Source: Sphingomonas bacterium (GTDB taxonomy: Bacteria > Pseudomonadota > Alphaproteobacteria > Sphingomonadales > Sphingomonadaceae). Taken from it: a DNA stretch of 64,000 bases. Positions 9,762-19,157 of this stretch are shown piece by piece. The position numbers were made by a program, and so were the translations under genes. Positions within the stretch are counted from its first letter, which is position 1. Every line of letters begins with the position of its first letter. Below the pieces are notes generated by a model that searched no databases, had not been told where the DNA came from, and saw only the letters and a program-made list of their open reading frames with translations. The DNA lies in the NCBI RefSeq assembly GCF_903642285.1, contig NZ_CAHJWJ010000009.1:1-64000 (forward strand). Direction: 5' to 3'.

Positions 9762-11243
9762 TTGGGCGCAACCGTCGATACCGGCACGGGGGCACCCGCC
9801 GCCGAACCTGCCGCCAGTCCAAACGTCACCGGCGGCAAGGTCGTCACGCGTTTCGCGCCTTCGCCGACGGGATATCTGCATTTGGGCGGCGCGCGTACCG
9901 CGTTGTTCAACTGGCTCTATGCGCGTCATCATGGCGGCACTTTCCTGTTGCGGATCGAGGACACCGATCGCGCGCGGTCGACGCAGCAGGCGATCGACGC
10001 GATCCTTCAGGGGATGCACTGGCTCGGGCTCGATACCGACGCGGCACCCACCTATCAGTTCGCGCGGGCCGAACGCCATGCAGCGGTCGCGCATGCGATG
10101 GTCGCGCACGGTCACGCCTATCGCTGCTATCTGACACCCGACGAACTTGCTGCGATGAGGGCAGACGCACAGGCGGCGAAGAAACCGCTTCGCGTCCGCA
10201 GCCCCTGGCGCGACGCCGGCACCCAGGCCGCAGACCGCCCCTTCGTCGTCCGGCTGAAAGCCCCGCAGGACGGCGAGACGACGATCGACGACCGGGTGCA
10301 GGGCACGGTTACCGTCCGGAATGCCGAACTCGACGATCTCGTCCTGCTGCGATCGGACGGTACGCCGACCTATATGCTCGCGGTCGTGGTCGACGATCAC
10401 GACATGGGCGTGACGCACGTCATCCGCGGCGACGATCACCTGAACAACGCGTTCCGCCAGTTGCCGATCATCCGTGCGATGGACGCGATCGAGACGCGAG
10501 AGGGCTCGGGCGGCTGGCCCGATCCTGTCTACGCGCACATTCCGCTGATCCATGGATCGGACGGCGCGAAACTGTCCAAACGGCACGGCGCGGTCGGGAT
10601 CGAGGCGTACCGCGACGAGATGGGTATCTTGCCGGAAGCGCTCGACAATTACCTGTTGAGGCTCGGTTGGGGACATGGCGACGACGAGATCATTTCGCGC
10701 GACGATGCCGTCCGCTGGTTCGATCTGGCGGGCGTCGGAAAATCGCCATCGCGTTTCGACCTGAAGAAGCTGGAGAATCTGAACGGCCACTATATTCGCG
10801 AGGCCGACGACGCGCGGCTCGCGGCGCTGGTGGCGGGGATGGGCGGGTATCCCGATGCTACGCTGCTCGAACGCGCGATGCCGTCGTTGAAACCCCGCGC
10901 CGCCAATCTGAACGAATTGTCCGATAGCGCGATCTTCCTGTTCGCGACCCGCCCGCTCGTTCCCGACGAAGGCGCAGCAGCACTGCTGACCGCCGATGCG
11001 CGTATCATTCTCGTCGCCGCCCACGCCGCGCTTGACGCGGTGCACAACTGGGATACGGAAGCGCTCGAAGCCGCAGTGCGGCGGGTGGCGGAGGACCGGG
11101 CGGTGAAGCTCGGTCAGGTCGCGCAACCGCTTCGTGCCGCGCTCACCGGACGCAAGACCTCGCCCGGTATCTTCGATGTCCTTGCGCTGCTCGGGCGCGA
11201 GGAAAGCCTGGGTCGGATCGACGACGCCATGCGCGCCATTTAG
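9762..11243 (+). CDS. gltX: Glutamate--tRNA ligase
   Basis: Charges tRNA-Glu (and in many Alphaproteobacteria tRNA-Gln, later amidated). 493 residues from a TTG at 9762; no ATG or GTG precedes the conserved [17 protein letters not shown] segment, which holds the HIGH-like signature. The KMSKS-like loop is [13 protein letters not shown]. The C-terminal helical anticodon-binding domain is complete. The start codon is therefore unusual, with a weak GGGAG about nine bases upstream. gltA follows after 15 bases. Confidence 0.94.
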   Translation: MGATVDTGTGAPAAEPAASPNVTGGKVVTRFAPSPTGYLHLGGARTALFNWLYARHHGGTFLLRIEDTDRARSTQQAIDAILQGMHWLGLDTDAAPTYQFARAERHAAVAHAMVAHGHAYRCYLTPDELAAMRADAQAAKKPLRVRSPWRDAGTQAADRPFVVRLKAPQDGETTIDDRVQGTVTVRNAELDDLVLLRSDGTPTYMLAVVVDDHDMGVTHVIRGDDHLNNAFRQLPIIRAMDAIETREGSGGWPDPVYAHIPLIHGSDGAKLSKRHGAVGIEAYRDEMGILPEALDNYLLRLGWGHGDDEIISRDDAVRWFDLAGVGKSPSRFDLKKLENLNGHYIREADDARLAALVAGMGGYPDATLLERAMPSLKPRAANLNELSDSAIFLFATRPLVPDEGAAALLTADARIILVAAHAALDAVHNWDTEALEAAVRRVAEDRAVKLGQVAQPLRAALTGRKTSPGIFDVLALLGREESLGRIDDAMRAI

Positions 11244-11258
11244 GGAAGGACGAACGCC

Positions 11259-12542
11259 ATGACCGACGCTGCAAAGATTGCCCTGGGCGACGCCAGTTTC
11301 GAATATCCCGTGCTGTCGGGCACCGTCGGTCCGGATGTCGTGGATATCCGCAAATTCTACGGCCAGACCGACGCTTTCACCTATGATCCAGGCTTCACCT
11401 CGACCGCGAGCTGCCAGTCGAAGATCACGTACATCGATGGTGATGAGGGCGTACTGCTCCACCGCGGCTATGCGATCGGCGAATTGGCCGAGCAATCCAG
11501 CTTCATGGAAGTCTGCTATCTGCTGCTCAACGGCGAACTGCCGTCGGCGGACGAATTGAAGGTCTTCAGCCGGACGATCACCCGTCACACGATGGTGCAC
11601 GAACAGCTTGCCACCTTCTTCCGCGGATTTCGCCGCGATGCGCATCCGATGGCGATCATGTGCGGCGTTGTCGGTGCGCTCAGCGCCTTCTACCACGATT
11701 CGACCGACGTCCATGATCCCGAACAGCGCGTGATCGCCAGCCACCGGCTGATCGCGAAAATGCCGACGCTTGCTGCGATGGCGTATAAATACAGCCTGGG
11801 GCAGCCCTTCCTCTATCCCGACAATTCGCTGAGCTACACCGGCAATTTCCTGCGCATGACGTTCGGCGTGCCTGCCGAGCCCTACGAGGTGAACCCGGTG
11901 ATCGAGCGGGCGATGGACCGCATCTTCATCCTACACGCCGATCACGAACAGAACGCCTCGACCTCGACCGTTCGCCTTGCGGGGTCGTCGGGGGCCAATC
12001 CGTTCGCATGCATCGCGGCGGGGATCGCCTGCCTGTGGGGGCCGGCGCATGGCGGGGCAAACGAGGCGGCGCTGAATATGCTGCACCAGATCGGCACGCC
12101 GGACCGCATTCCCGAATTCATCGCGCGGGCAAAGGACAAGAACGATCCTTTCCGGCTGATGGGTTTCGGCCACCGCGTGTACAAGAACTACGATCCACGC
12201 GCGACCGTGATGCAGCAGACGGTGCGCGAAGTGTTCGAGGAACTGAACGTCAGCAACCCGGTGTTCGACGTTGCGCTGCAGCTCGAGGAAATGGCGCTCA
12301 ACGATCCCTATTTCGTCGAGAAGAAGCTGTTTCCGAACGTCGATTTCTATTCGGGCGTCATCCTGTCGGCGATCGGGTTCCCGACATCGATGTTCACCGT
12401 GCTGTTCGCTCTCGCCCGCACGGTGGGCTGGGTGGCGCAGTGGAACGAAATGATCACCGATCCCGACCAGAAGATCGGTCGTCCGCGCCAGCTCTACACC
12501 GGCGCGACGCAGCGCACATACGCTCCTGTCGGTCAGCGCTGA
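11259..12542 (+). CDS. gltA: Citrate synthase (type II)
   Basis: Condenses acetyl-CoA and oxaloacetate in the TCA cycle. 427 residues, the length of the hexameric NADH-sensitive Gram-negative type. Catalytic motifs: [10 protein letters not shown] with the first active-site His, [12 protein letters not shown] with the second, [14 protein letters not shown], and the Asp-containing FYSGVIL segment. AAGGACGAACGCC precedes ATG 11259. The stop overlaps the next ATG by one base. Confidence 0.97.
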   Translation: MTDAAKIALGDASFEYPVLSGTVGPDVVDIRKFYGQTDAFTYDPGFTSTASCQSKITYIDGDEGVLLHRGYAIGELAEQSSFMEVCYLLLNGELPSADELKVFSRTITRHTMVHEQLATFFRGFRRDAHPMAIMCGVVGALSAFYHDSTDVHDPEQRVIASHRLIAKMPTLAAMAYKYSLGQPFLYPDNSLSYTGNFLRMTFGVPAEPYEVNPVIERAMDRIFILHADHEQNASTSTVRLAGSSGANPFACIAAGIACLWGPAHGGANEAALNMLHQIGTPDRIPEFIARAKDKNDPFRLMGFGHRVYKNYDPRATVMQQTVREVFEELNVSNPVFDVALQLEEMALNDPYFVEKKLFPNVDFYSGVILSAIGFPTSMFTVLFALARTVGWVAQWNEMITDPDQKIGRPRQLYTGATQRTYAPVGQR

Positions 12543-12751
12543 TGGGCGTTCTGCGTGGCGTCCTGATCCTGGTCGGCGCGCTTGCGATCTTGATGGGGTT
12601 GTTGTGGATCGGCCAGGGATCCGGCCTCGTCCACTGGCCGGCGTCCAGCTTCATGCTGGACCAGCGGCCCTGGGCCTATCGCGGGTTGGTGCTGGCCGGA
12701 CTCGGTCTAATGACGGTGCTGATCGCGCGCCGGATCGGTCTGCGCCGGTAG
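12542..12751 (+). CDS. Small two-helix membrane protein
   Basis: 69 residues starting at the ATG that overlaps the gltA TGA (TGATG), so probably translated by coupling with citrate synthase. Two hydrophobic segments (about residues 5-23 and 47-62) flank a short loop; the C-terminus is basic (ARRIGLRR). Such small proteins of unknown function often follow gltA in sphingomonads (recollection, not checked). Its 3' end overlaps the convergent kinase-like gene by 45 bases. Confidence 0.7.
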   Translation: MGVLRGVLILVGALAILMGLLWIGQGSGLVHWPASSFMLDQRPWAYRGLVLAGLGLMTVLIARRIGLRR

Positions 12752-14098
12752 CGTCAGCGTGAACGACGCGCCGGCGTCCGGCGCGCTTTCCACCGTCAGA
12801 TCGCCCGACATCGCACGTGCCAGCCGCCGCGCGATGTAGAGGCCGAGGCCGCTGCCACCCGGTTCGCTGGTATCGACACGCTCGAACTTGTCGAAGATTC
12901 GCGCCTGGTCTTCGGACGCGATCCCCTTGCCGGCATCGATCACGGTGACGGTCGCCAGCGTGCCATCGCCAGCCGCTCGCACGACCACCTGCGATCCACG
13001 CGGCGAATAGCGGACCGCATTGCCGATCAGATTGACCAGGATTTGCAGCGTGCGCCGGAAGTCTCCGGTCGCGGGAACCGCCAGATCGATCGGCGGCCGA
13101 TCGATCGCGACCCCCGCGTTCGCCGCGCGGACGCCGAGCAAACCAGCCGCTCGGCGCGCGACATCGGCAAGGTCGATCGAATCGCGGGGTAGCGTGAAAT
13201 CCGCCCCTTCCACCGCCTGCAGATCGACCAGATCGTCCACCAGCCCGAGCAGATGACGGCCCGCCCCCGCGATATCCGCGGCATAGTCCGCATAATCCTG
13301 GCGAAGGGGGCCGTCCGCTTGCGCGTTGATGCTGTCGGCGTTCGCGATGATCCGCGCGAGCGGCGTGCGCAACGCCTTGTCGAGCCCCGATGCGAACGCG
13401 GCGGACAAGGGCGGCGGGGCCGGCGGCGGCGGGGCGACCTCCTCCTCCGCCATCCGCGCGACACCGACATAGCCGGCAAAACCGCCTGCATCGTCGAGCC
13501 GGACCGACGCGGACAACAGAACGGATCGCCCATTGGCTTTCAGCGTCGCCGCGACCGAATCGATCGCTCGCCGCCGGGCGAAGGTGCCGAGCAGCGGCGT
13601 CGCCCCTTCGGCGATATGCAGCGAAAACAACGCGGTCAGCGGCTTGCCCAGGACCGCCAATGTGTCGAACCCATAGGCCGGCCCGGCGCTCAGCGTCACG
13701 AACGTCAGTCTTTGTGCGGCGTCGGTCTCCCAACGCCAATCGCCGCCGGCGCGAACGAAGTCGAACGCCGCGCGTCCGCTCGCGTGCGATGCCCCGCGCC
13801 ATGGCTGCACCTCGCGCCAGCCGCTCGCGGACAATCGGACCCGATCGCCCTCGGGCTGCGCGCGTACCCACAGATCGATATCCGCCTCGTCGGCCGCGAC
13901 CACGACGCCACGCGACACGACGATGCCGAGCCGCCGGGCGAGCCGCGCGATCGTCGCAAGTTGCGGCACCGCGAGCACCGCGCCGATCGTACCGCCGGCG
14001 CGGACGTTGAGGCTTGCGATCGCGGGATCGGCCTCGACCAGCCGCCCGTCACGATCGATCGTCGCATGCGCGACCGCCTGTCCGGGGATCGCGTTCAT
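12707..14098 (-). CDS. Histidine-kinase-like protein lacking the phospho-accepting histidine
   Basis: 463 residues, no membrane segment. The N-terminal half looks like a PAS-type sensory region. A dimerisation helix follows a Pro-rich linker but reads DKALRTPLARII where HisKA proteins have SHELRTPL, so Lys241 sits at the histidine position. The ATP-binding domain looks intact: N box NLIGNAVRYSP, G1 DAGKGI, F box IFDKFE, G2 GSGLGLYIARRL. It may bind ATP or a partner without autophosphorylating on His. It starts in an ATGA overlap with the DUF2336 gene, so the two are coupled. Confidence 0.8.
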   Translation of the reverse strand: MNAIPGQAVAHATIDRDGRLVEADPAIASLNVRAGGTIGAVLAVPQLATIARLARRLGIVVSRGVVVAADEADIDLWVRAQPEGDRVRLSASGWREVQPWRGASHASGRAAFDFVRAGGDWRWETDAAQRLTFVTLSAGPAYGFDTLAVLGKPLTALFSLHIAEGATPLLGTFARRRAIDSVAATLKANGRSVLLSASVRLDDAGGFAGYVGVARMAEEEVAPPPPAPPPLSAAFASGLDKALRTPLARIIANADSINAQADGPLRQDYADYAADIAGAGRHLLGLVDDLVDLQAVEGADFTLPRDSIDLADVARRAAGLLGVRAANAGVAIDRPPIDLAVPATGDFRRTLQILVNLIGNAVRYSPRGSQVVVRAAGDGTLATVTVIDAGKGIASEDQARIFDKFERVDTSEPGGSGLGLYIARRLARAMSGDLTVESAPDAGASFTLTLPAQTDPARDQHRH

Positions 14099-15201
14099 GC
14101 CGGATGCCTCGCCAGCGCCGCGAGCGCAGCGCGGAAATCCCGGTCGAGCGACAGCGGGGCCAGCGCCGCCGCCGCTTCCCCGGGATCGACTGCGGCGATA
14201 TCGTCGAGCGCATCGGCAAAGGCTTCGAGATCGCGTGCCGGGTCCGCATCCGCCAGCGCGAGCCCGATCCGCGCGATCGTCGGTCGGTCGAGCGCGAGCG
14301 CGCGCAGCGCCAGCCACAGGCGTTCGCCGTCGGGTTCGATGACGATCGCCCGCGCCGCATCATGGCCGATGCCCAGCGCGCAGGCGATGATCGCGACGAA
14401 GAACGCCAATTGGCGGTCGCCGATGGCCTCGATCAGCAACCCGGCCAGTTCGTCCGCGCGCGCATCGACCGCCACCGCCAGCCGCATCGCGACCGCATCG
14501 ACCCGTTCGCCCTCGTCATGCCCCGCGAGACTGCGCTGCGCCGCGTCGGCGATAGCGCGATCGGTTTCGCGGTCGCTGGTCCCGAGCGCCTCGCGGATAC
14601 CGGCGGCGATCCACCAGACGATCCGGTGATGGAGTTCGGCGGGAAGCTCGCTGTTCCCCGCGATCCCGCTGGCGTTCGCGCTGCGTCGCCGGCTCTCCGC
14701 GGCCAACAGCGCGGTCGCGGCCGCAGCGACGATGGTGTCGGGTACGCCCGCGAGCCGGACGATCAGGCTCGCTTCGTCCGGTCCGGCGACCGCGGTGGGC
14801 AGCGCGTCGGCGATCAGGTCGTGACGAACGCGCGCGAGCAATTCGTCGATCAGCGCGCGGTCGCGCAACAGCCCGGCCTTCGCGAGCCGGTTGGCGATAT
14901 CGCCGCCGCTGGTCAGCACCGTCTCCGCACGACCGGTCGCCCCGCGACCGACGAGCAGCCGCGCGGCATGTCGCCGGATATCCGCCTCGATCGCGGCGAC
15001 GATCCCGTTCAGCACGCGCGCCAGCATCAGGCGCGTGCGTTCGTCCAGCCTGTCGCCTTCGGGAAGGAAGAAATCCGCGATAGCGCCCGACAGCCGGGCA
15101 TCGGCACGGGCACGGGCACGCTCGGCACGCACCGCCGCGCTGCTCGTGCGACGGGCCGAGACGGCGCTCGCGGGATCCGGTTCGACCGACATGACGTGCA
15201 T
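14095..15201 (-). CDS. DUF2336 domain protein
   Basis: 368 residues, nearly all alpha-helical, in a repeat-like arrangement of short amphipathic helices (for example LLRDRALIDELLARVRHDLIADAL) that fits DUF2336, a HEAT-like family common in Alphaproteobacteria. The function of the family is not established. ATG 15201 is used; Met4 is an alternative. The stop overlaps the start of the kinase-like gene, and 21 bases separate it from the upstream membrane-protein gene; those bases hold a possible CtrA-type site. Confidence 0.75.
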   Translation of the reverse strand: MHVMSVEPDPASAVSARRTSSAAVRAERARARADARLSGAIADFFLPEGDRLDERTRLMLARVLNGIVAAIEADIRRHAARLLVGRGATGRAETVLTSGGDIANRLAKAGLLRDRALIDELLARVRHDLIADALPTAVAGPDEASLIVRLAGVPDTIVAAAATALLAAESRRRSANASGIAGNSELPAELHHRIVWWIAAGIREALGTSDRETDRAIADAAQRSLAGHDEGERVDAVAMRLAVAVDARADELAGLLIEAIGDRQLAFFVAIIACALGIGHDAARAIVIEPDGERLWLALRALALDRPTIARIGLALADADPARDLEAFADALDDIAAVDPGEAAAALAPLSLDRDFRAALAALARHPA

Positions 15202-15216
15202 GCTAACGCTCCGTCG

Positions 15217-15231
15217 TTAAAGTCAGGCTAA
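15217..15231 (-). promoter_or_regulatory. Possible CtrA-type site upstream of the DUF2336 gene
   Basis: Read on the minus strand the sequence is TTAG-N7-TTAA, one base off the TTAA-N7-TTAA consensus of the cell-cycle regulator CtrA, and it is centred about 23 bases before the DUF2336 start. Short AT-rich matches can arise by chance, though they are rarer in DNA this GC-rich. Confidence 0.25.
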
Positions 15232-16410
15232 GGCTTTCGAACGACAATCCTCGATTGCCGCCGAAAGCGTCGCCAGCGCGTAGATCGCAGCGGCACCGAG
15301 CGCCGCCAGCGGCAGCCCCACGGTCGTCAGGACCGTCGCGATCAGCAGATACGCAACCGGCTTTCCCCACCACAACCGCCGCCGTTTCTCGTCGATGGCA
15401 CGTTCGCCGAGCATCGCGAGTGCGACCAGCGACAGCGCGCAGATCCGCGCGGCACCATCGGCCGACCGCACGCTTTCGATCTGACCGAGCAGCAGCAGCG
15501 CGACCGCCGGGAGAACGATCGCCGCGATCGTCGCCGTCCGCGCGACCGCATCGTCGTCGCGCAATCGTGCCAGCGCGGCGGCGAGCGACAGTCCGATCGC
15601 ACCGAGCGTGGCGAGCATCAGTCCCGTCGCCACCAGCCCGAACGCCTCACCCGCCAGCCCGAACGCGCCGATCATCCCGGCCCCCGCCGCGACCGCGGTG
15701 CCCGCGACGTCGCGATCGACCAGCCGCGGCAGAAGCAGGCGGGCGATCGGTGCCACCACGAACCGGTCGAACCAGCCGCGCCGATCGGACACGATCGCCG
15801 CCAGCACCAGCCGGCCCCGCCCCGTCAGCGCCTGCGCGCTCCGTTCGATCCCATGTCCGTCGTGCAGCGCCGCCTCCGGCAGCAGGATATTGGCCGCCTG
15901 GGCCTGCGCGGCAATCCGGATCAGCGTCGACTGCACGTCGTACTCGCGGGGCAGCAGCGCGAGTTCGACGATCCGCCGCGGATCGAGCCGCGCGATCCCG
16001 GCCCAGGCCAGTTGCCCGCCGACTCGTTCGAAACCCGGCGACGCATCCTCCTGCGGCACGACCAGCAGCGCGTCTCCGCCCTCGCCCGCCAGCATCCTGA
16101 CCGTCGACGCCGTCGTGATCAGCCCGTCGCCGAGCATGAGGATCCGTGACAGCGGGTGCAGCTTCTCGACCGCCTCCGCCGCGGACCGTACCGCGTCGAC
16201 CGCCACGCCCCGCCGCCCGATCCGAGTCATCGCACCGATCAGCTGGGGGGTGAGCCGCGCCACCACGACGATGATCTGCGCCGCGCCGGCTTCGATCAGC
16301 AGCCGTGCCTGATATTCGATCAGGGTGACGCCCCCGAACGGCAGCGTCGCGGCCAATTGGCCCGGACGATCGTCCGCATCGTGCGTGGCGAGGAGCAGGC
16401 CGGCGAGCAT
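15223..16410 (-). CDS. Nucleotidyltransferase-like protein with membrane C-terminal half, probably degenerate
   Basis: 395 residues. The N-terminal ~130 residues read like a sugar-nucleotidyltransferase fold (TLPFGGVTLIEYQARLL, then AGAAQIIVVVA), but the usual GxGxR loop and lysine are missing. The middle part (GWFDRFVVAPIARLLLPRL) resembles the entry to a CDP-alcohol phosphotransferase domain, and about five or six hydrophobic helices follow. The expected DG-x2-AR-x8-G-x3-D-x3-D motif is absent; the closest match is DDAVAR. Inference: a decayed or repurposed relative of bifunctional inositol-phosphate cytidylyltransferase/phosphotransferase enzymes. It lies between the HPt-like and DUF2336 genes, same strand. 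Confidence 0.5.
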   Translation of the reverse strand: MLAGLLLATHDADDRPGQLAATLPFGGVTLIEYQARLLIEAGAAQIIVVVARLTPQLIGAMTRIGRRGVAVDAVRSAAEAVEKLHPLSRILMLGDGLITTASTVRMLAGEGGDALLVVPQEDASPGFERVGGQLAWAGIARLDPRRIVELALLPREYDVQSTLIRIAAQAQAANILLPEAALHDGHGIERSAQALTGRGRLVLAAIVSDRRGWFDRFVVAPIARLLLPRLVDRDVAGTAVAAGAGMIGAFGLAGEAFGLVATGLMLATLGAIGLSLAAALARLRDDDAVARTATIAAIVLPAVALLLLGQIESVRSADGAARICALSLVALAMLGERAIDEKRRRLWWGKPVAYLLIATVLTTVGLPLAALGAAAIYALATLSAAIEDCRSKALA

Positions 16411-16447
16411 CGTCGGCTGTTAGGGGAACCGATCCGCAAGCGATAGA

Positions 16448-16741
16448 TCAGAGCCGCGCGATCGTCCGCTTGAGTTTCGCGAGCAATGCGCGGTCGCCCG
16501 GGGTGCCGGACGCGGCGTCGGCGGCGAGCGCCATCAGCCGCACCGCGCCGAAACTCGCCGCCAACCCCTTCAGCCGCCACGCCGCGGTCCGCCATGCCTC
16601 GGCGTCCTGCGCCACCTCCATCGACGCCAGCGCCTTCACCGCCCCCTCGGCGAAAGCCAGCCGCAATTCGGCGATCAGCAGGGGTTCGTCGCCGACCGCG
16701 GCAGCGAGCGCCGCATCGATTGCTCCGGGATCATATGCCAT
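16448..16741 (-). CDS. HPt-like four-helix protein lacking the active histidine
   Basis: 97 residues, all helical. The core reads AAWRLKGLAASFGA and aligns with the HPt signature (A-H-x-LKG-x4-GA), but the phospho-accepting His is replaced by Trp55 (codon TGG). The fold therefore looks kept while phosphotransfer on His is not possible. It is the first gene of the leftward cluster that ends with the kinase-like protein, which has the same loss. The divergent 770-residue gene starts 103 bases away. Confidence 0.65.
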   Translation of the reverse strand: MAYDPGAIDAALAAAVGDEPLLIAELRLAFAEGAVKALASMEVAQDAEAWRTAAWRLKGLAASFGAVRLMALAADAASGTPGDRALLAKLKRTIARL

Positions 16742-16844
16742 CGTCCGACGCTACGATAACAGGTCTTAAGGCATGGTTTCGGCGGCGTTTCACGTTGGCG
16801 ACAAAACATGGTAAACCTGCGCTGCGGATACGAATGGGGGTTCG

Positions 16845-19157
16845 ATGATCGTGGACATACGCGCCGAACGCAGCCGTGCTGCGGCCGCGGGGGAGGAGCG
16901 GGCGTTGCCGATCGAACCCGCCGGCGACGCCGGATTCGGACCGGGTTTCGCCGAAGTGCCGCTCGACCTCGGCAGCTTCGCCGACCCCGCCGACGACGCC
17001 CCTCCCCCGGGTCGCGCGGTCGCCGCGATCGTCGCCGCACTGGCCGTTATCGGCTGGCTGGGCGGTGTGATGTGGCTGGCAGGACCCGCCATCCCCATGT
17101 TGCACGCCGCCGCGCTGGTCGAGTTCGTCGGCGCGCTCTGCGTCGTCCCGGCGCTCATCGGCGTGATCTGGCTGCTCGCGCTTCGCACCAGCCGAACCGA
17201 GGCGCGCCGCTTCGCCCGCACCGGCAGCGCGATGCGCGCCGAGGCGGCCAGCCTGGAACGAACGCTCGCGGTGATGTCGGCGTCGATCGCGGCGAACCGT
17301 GCGGCGCTCGGCGAACAGATCACGCAATTGATGAACACCGGCGATGTCGCGACCGAGCGGCTGGCGTCGATCGGCCGGCGGATGGCGGACGAGATCGCCG
17401 AAGCCGATCTGCACGCACGCGGACTGGCCGACGCCGCCGCCGCGGCGAAGGGCAGCATCGACATCGTCCTGGCCTCGCTGCCCCATGCGCAGTCGGAAAC
17501 GCGCGCCGTCGCCGCCTTGCTCGACCAGGCGGGGCTGAGCGCGAGCGAACAGGCCGCGGCGCTCGATGCGCAGATCGTCGCGCTGGCCACCCACGCCCGC
17601 GAGGCGGAGACGCTTGCCGACGGTGCGGCACAGCGGCTGGCGGCGCATATCACCCGCATGGAGGCGACCAGCGAGACCGCGGGCACGCGGCTGGAGGCAA
17701 CCGCCGCGGACATGTCGTCCGCGGTCGACGGGCTGCTCGGCCGCACCGCCGACGCGATCGACGAAGCGCGTAAGGGCATCGCGGCGCAGGGCGACGCGAT
17801 GCTGGCGATGGTCGGCGCGAACCAGGCGATGCTCGACAGCGGCGCACGGGCGAGCGCGGATGCGTTCGCCGAACGGATCGCCGACATCGAACGCGCGGTC
17901 GACGGCATCACCGACCGGCTGGACGCGCAGCGCCGCACCGGCGAATCGATCGTCGCCGGGCTCGACGACAGCATCGCCGCCACCGCGGACCGGCTCGGCG
18001 CGCTCCACACGCAGGGCATCGACCGGTCGCAGATCCTCGCCGCCTCGATCAGCGCGCTCGGCGGATCGGCGAATGCGATGACCGAGGCGCTGCGCACGGG
18101 CGATGCGATGGCGACCCGGACGATCGGCACCACCGAGTCGCTGCTGATCGCGCTCGACGCCGCCACGCGGGAAATCGACGAGACGCTGCCCGATGCGCTC
18201 GACCGGCTCGATACCCGCATCGCCGCCAGCAAGGCGATCGTCGTGCAGGCGAAACCCGAATTGCTGGCGCTCGTGACCGCCGCGGAAAGCACGCACGACG
18301 CGATCGAGGCGATCGCGGGCGTCATCGCCGACCAACGCCGCACGCTCGATCAACTGTCCAGCGCGCTGATCGATACGCTGACGCAAGGACGGAGCAAGGC
18401 GGACGCGCTCGGCCAAATGGTCGACGAGACGATCGGCCGCACCCATCGCTTCGCCGAAGAGGCCGCGCCACGCCTGATCGAGGCGCTGCTTCGCGTCCGC
18501 GATACCGCCGCGGTCGCCGCGGACAAGGCGCGCGAGACGCTGGCGACGGTCATCCCCGACGCCGCCGACGCATTGGAAGCCGCCAGCGTCGAGGCGATGC
18601 GCCGGGCGACGGGCGATACGGTCGAACGCCAGATCCGCGCGATCGGCGATGCGACCGATGCCGCGGTCGACGCCGCAACCCGCGCCACCGCGCGCCTGTC
18701 GATCCAGGTCCAGGCGATCGCCGACCAGACCGCGATCGTCGAGACGCGCATCGAGGACGCCCGCGCCGAACGCGAGGAGTCGGATCGCGATACCTTCGCG
18801 CGCCGGGTGTCGCTGCTGATCGAATCGCTCAATTCCGCGTCGATCGATGTCGCCCGCATCCTGGCTCCCGACATCTCCGACAGCGCCTGGGCGGCGTATC
18901 TGAAGGGCGACCGCGGCGTCTTCACCCGGCGTGCGGTCCGCGTGCTGGAGGCGGGCGAAGCGCGCGAGATCGTTCGGCTGTACGACGACGACACGGGCTT
19001 TCGCGATCACGTCAACCGCTACATCCACGATTTCGAGGCGATGCTTCGCGCGGTGCTGGCACAACGCGACGGATCGCCGCTGGGAGTGACGCTGCTGTCG
19101 TCCGACATGGGCAAGCTGTACGTTGCCCTGGCGCAGGCGATCGAGCGGTTGCGATAG
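16845..19157 (+). CDS. Large membrane-anchored helical (coiled-coil) protein of unknown function
   Basis: 770 residues. A cytoplasmic N-terminus of about 57 residues is followed by two membrane helices (about 58-80 and 88-113), then some 550 residues of Ala-, Asp-, Glu- and Ile-rich heptad-like sequence, and a more globular C-terminal domain (from about 650) with DISDSAWAAYLKGDRGVFTR and DDTGFRDHVNRYIHDFEAM. The architecture recalls the signalling stalk of chemoreceptors or polar scaffolds, but I see no MCP hairpin tip or HAMP motif. A GGGGG stretch lies a few bases before the ATG. Divergent from the HPt-like cluster. Confidence 0.75.
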   Translation: MIVDIRAERSRAAAAGEERALPIEPAGDAGFGPGFAEVPLDLGSFADPADDAPPPGRAVAAIVAALAVIGWLGGVMWLAGPAIPMLHAAALVEFVGALCVVPALIGVIWLLALRTSRTEARRFARTGSAMRAEAASLERTLAVMSASIAANRAALGEQITQLMNTGDVATERLASIGRRMADEIAEADLHARGLADAAAAAKGSIDIVLASLPHAQSETRAVAALLDQAGLSASEQAAALDAQIVALATHAREAETLADGAAQRLAAHITRMEATSETAGTRLEATAADMSSAVDGLLGRTADAIDEARKGIAAQGDAMLAMVGANQAMLDSGARASADAFAERIADIERAVDGITDRLDAQRRTGESIVAGLDDSIAATADRLGALHTQGIDRSQILAASISALGGSANAMTEALRTGDAMATRTIGTTESLLIALDAATREIDETLPDALDRLDTRIAASKAIVVQAKPELLALVTAAESTHDAIEAIAGVIADQRRTLDQLSSALIDTLTQGRSKADALGQMVDETIGRTHRFAEEAAPRLIEALLRVRDTAAVAADKARETLATVIPDAADALEAASVEAMRRATGDTVERQIRAIGDATDAAVDAATRATARLSIQVQAIADQTAIVETRIEDARAEREESDRDTFARRVSLLIESLNSASIDVARILAPDISDSAWAAYLKGDRGVFTRRAVRVLEAGEAREIVRLYDDDTGFRDHVNRYIHDFEAMLRAVLAQRDGSPLGVTLLSSDMGKLYVALAQAIERLR

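Noticed and set aside
15478-15520. A CDP-alcohol phosphotransferase-like DGAAR at a second place in the 395-residue membrane protein
   Set aside because: The spacing to the following Gly and Asp residues does not fit the family motif and the position is too far along the protein. Chance match.
16766-16780. TTAA-N7-TTTC between the divergent HPt-like and 770-residue genes as a CtrA site
   Set aside because: Only one half-site fits the consensus, weaker than the site at 15217, so it was not listed as a feature.
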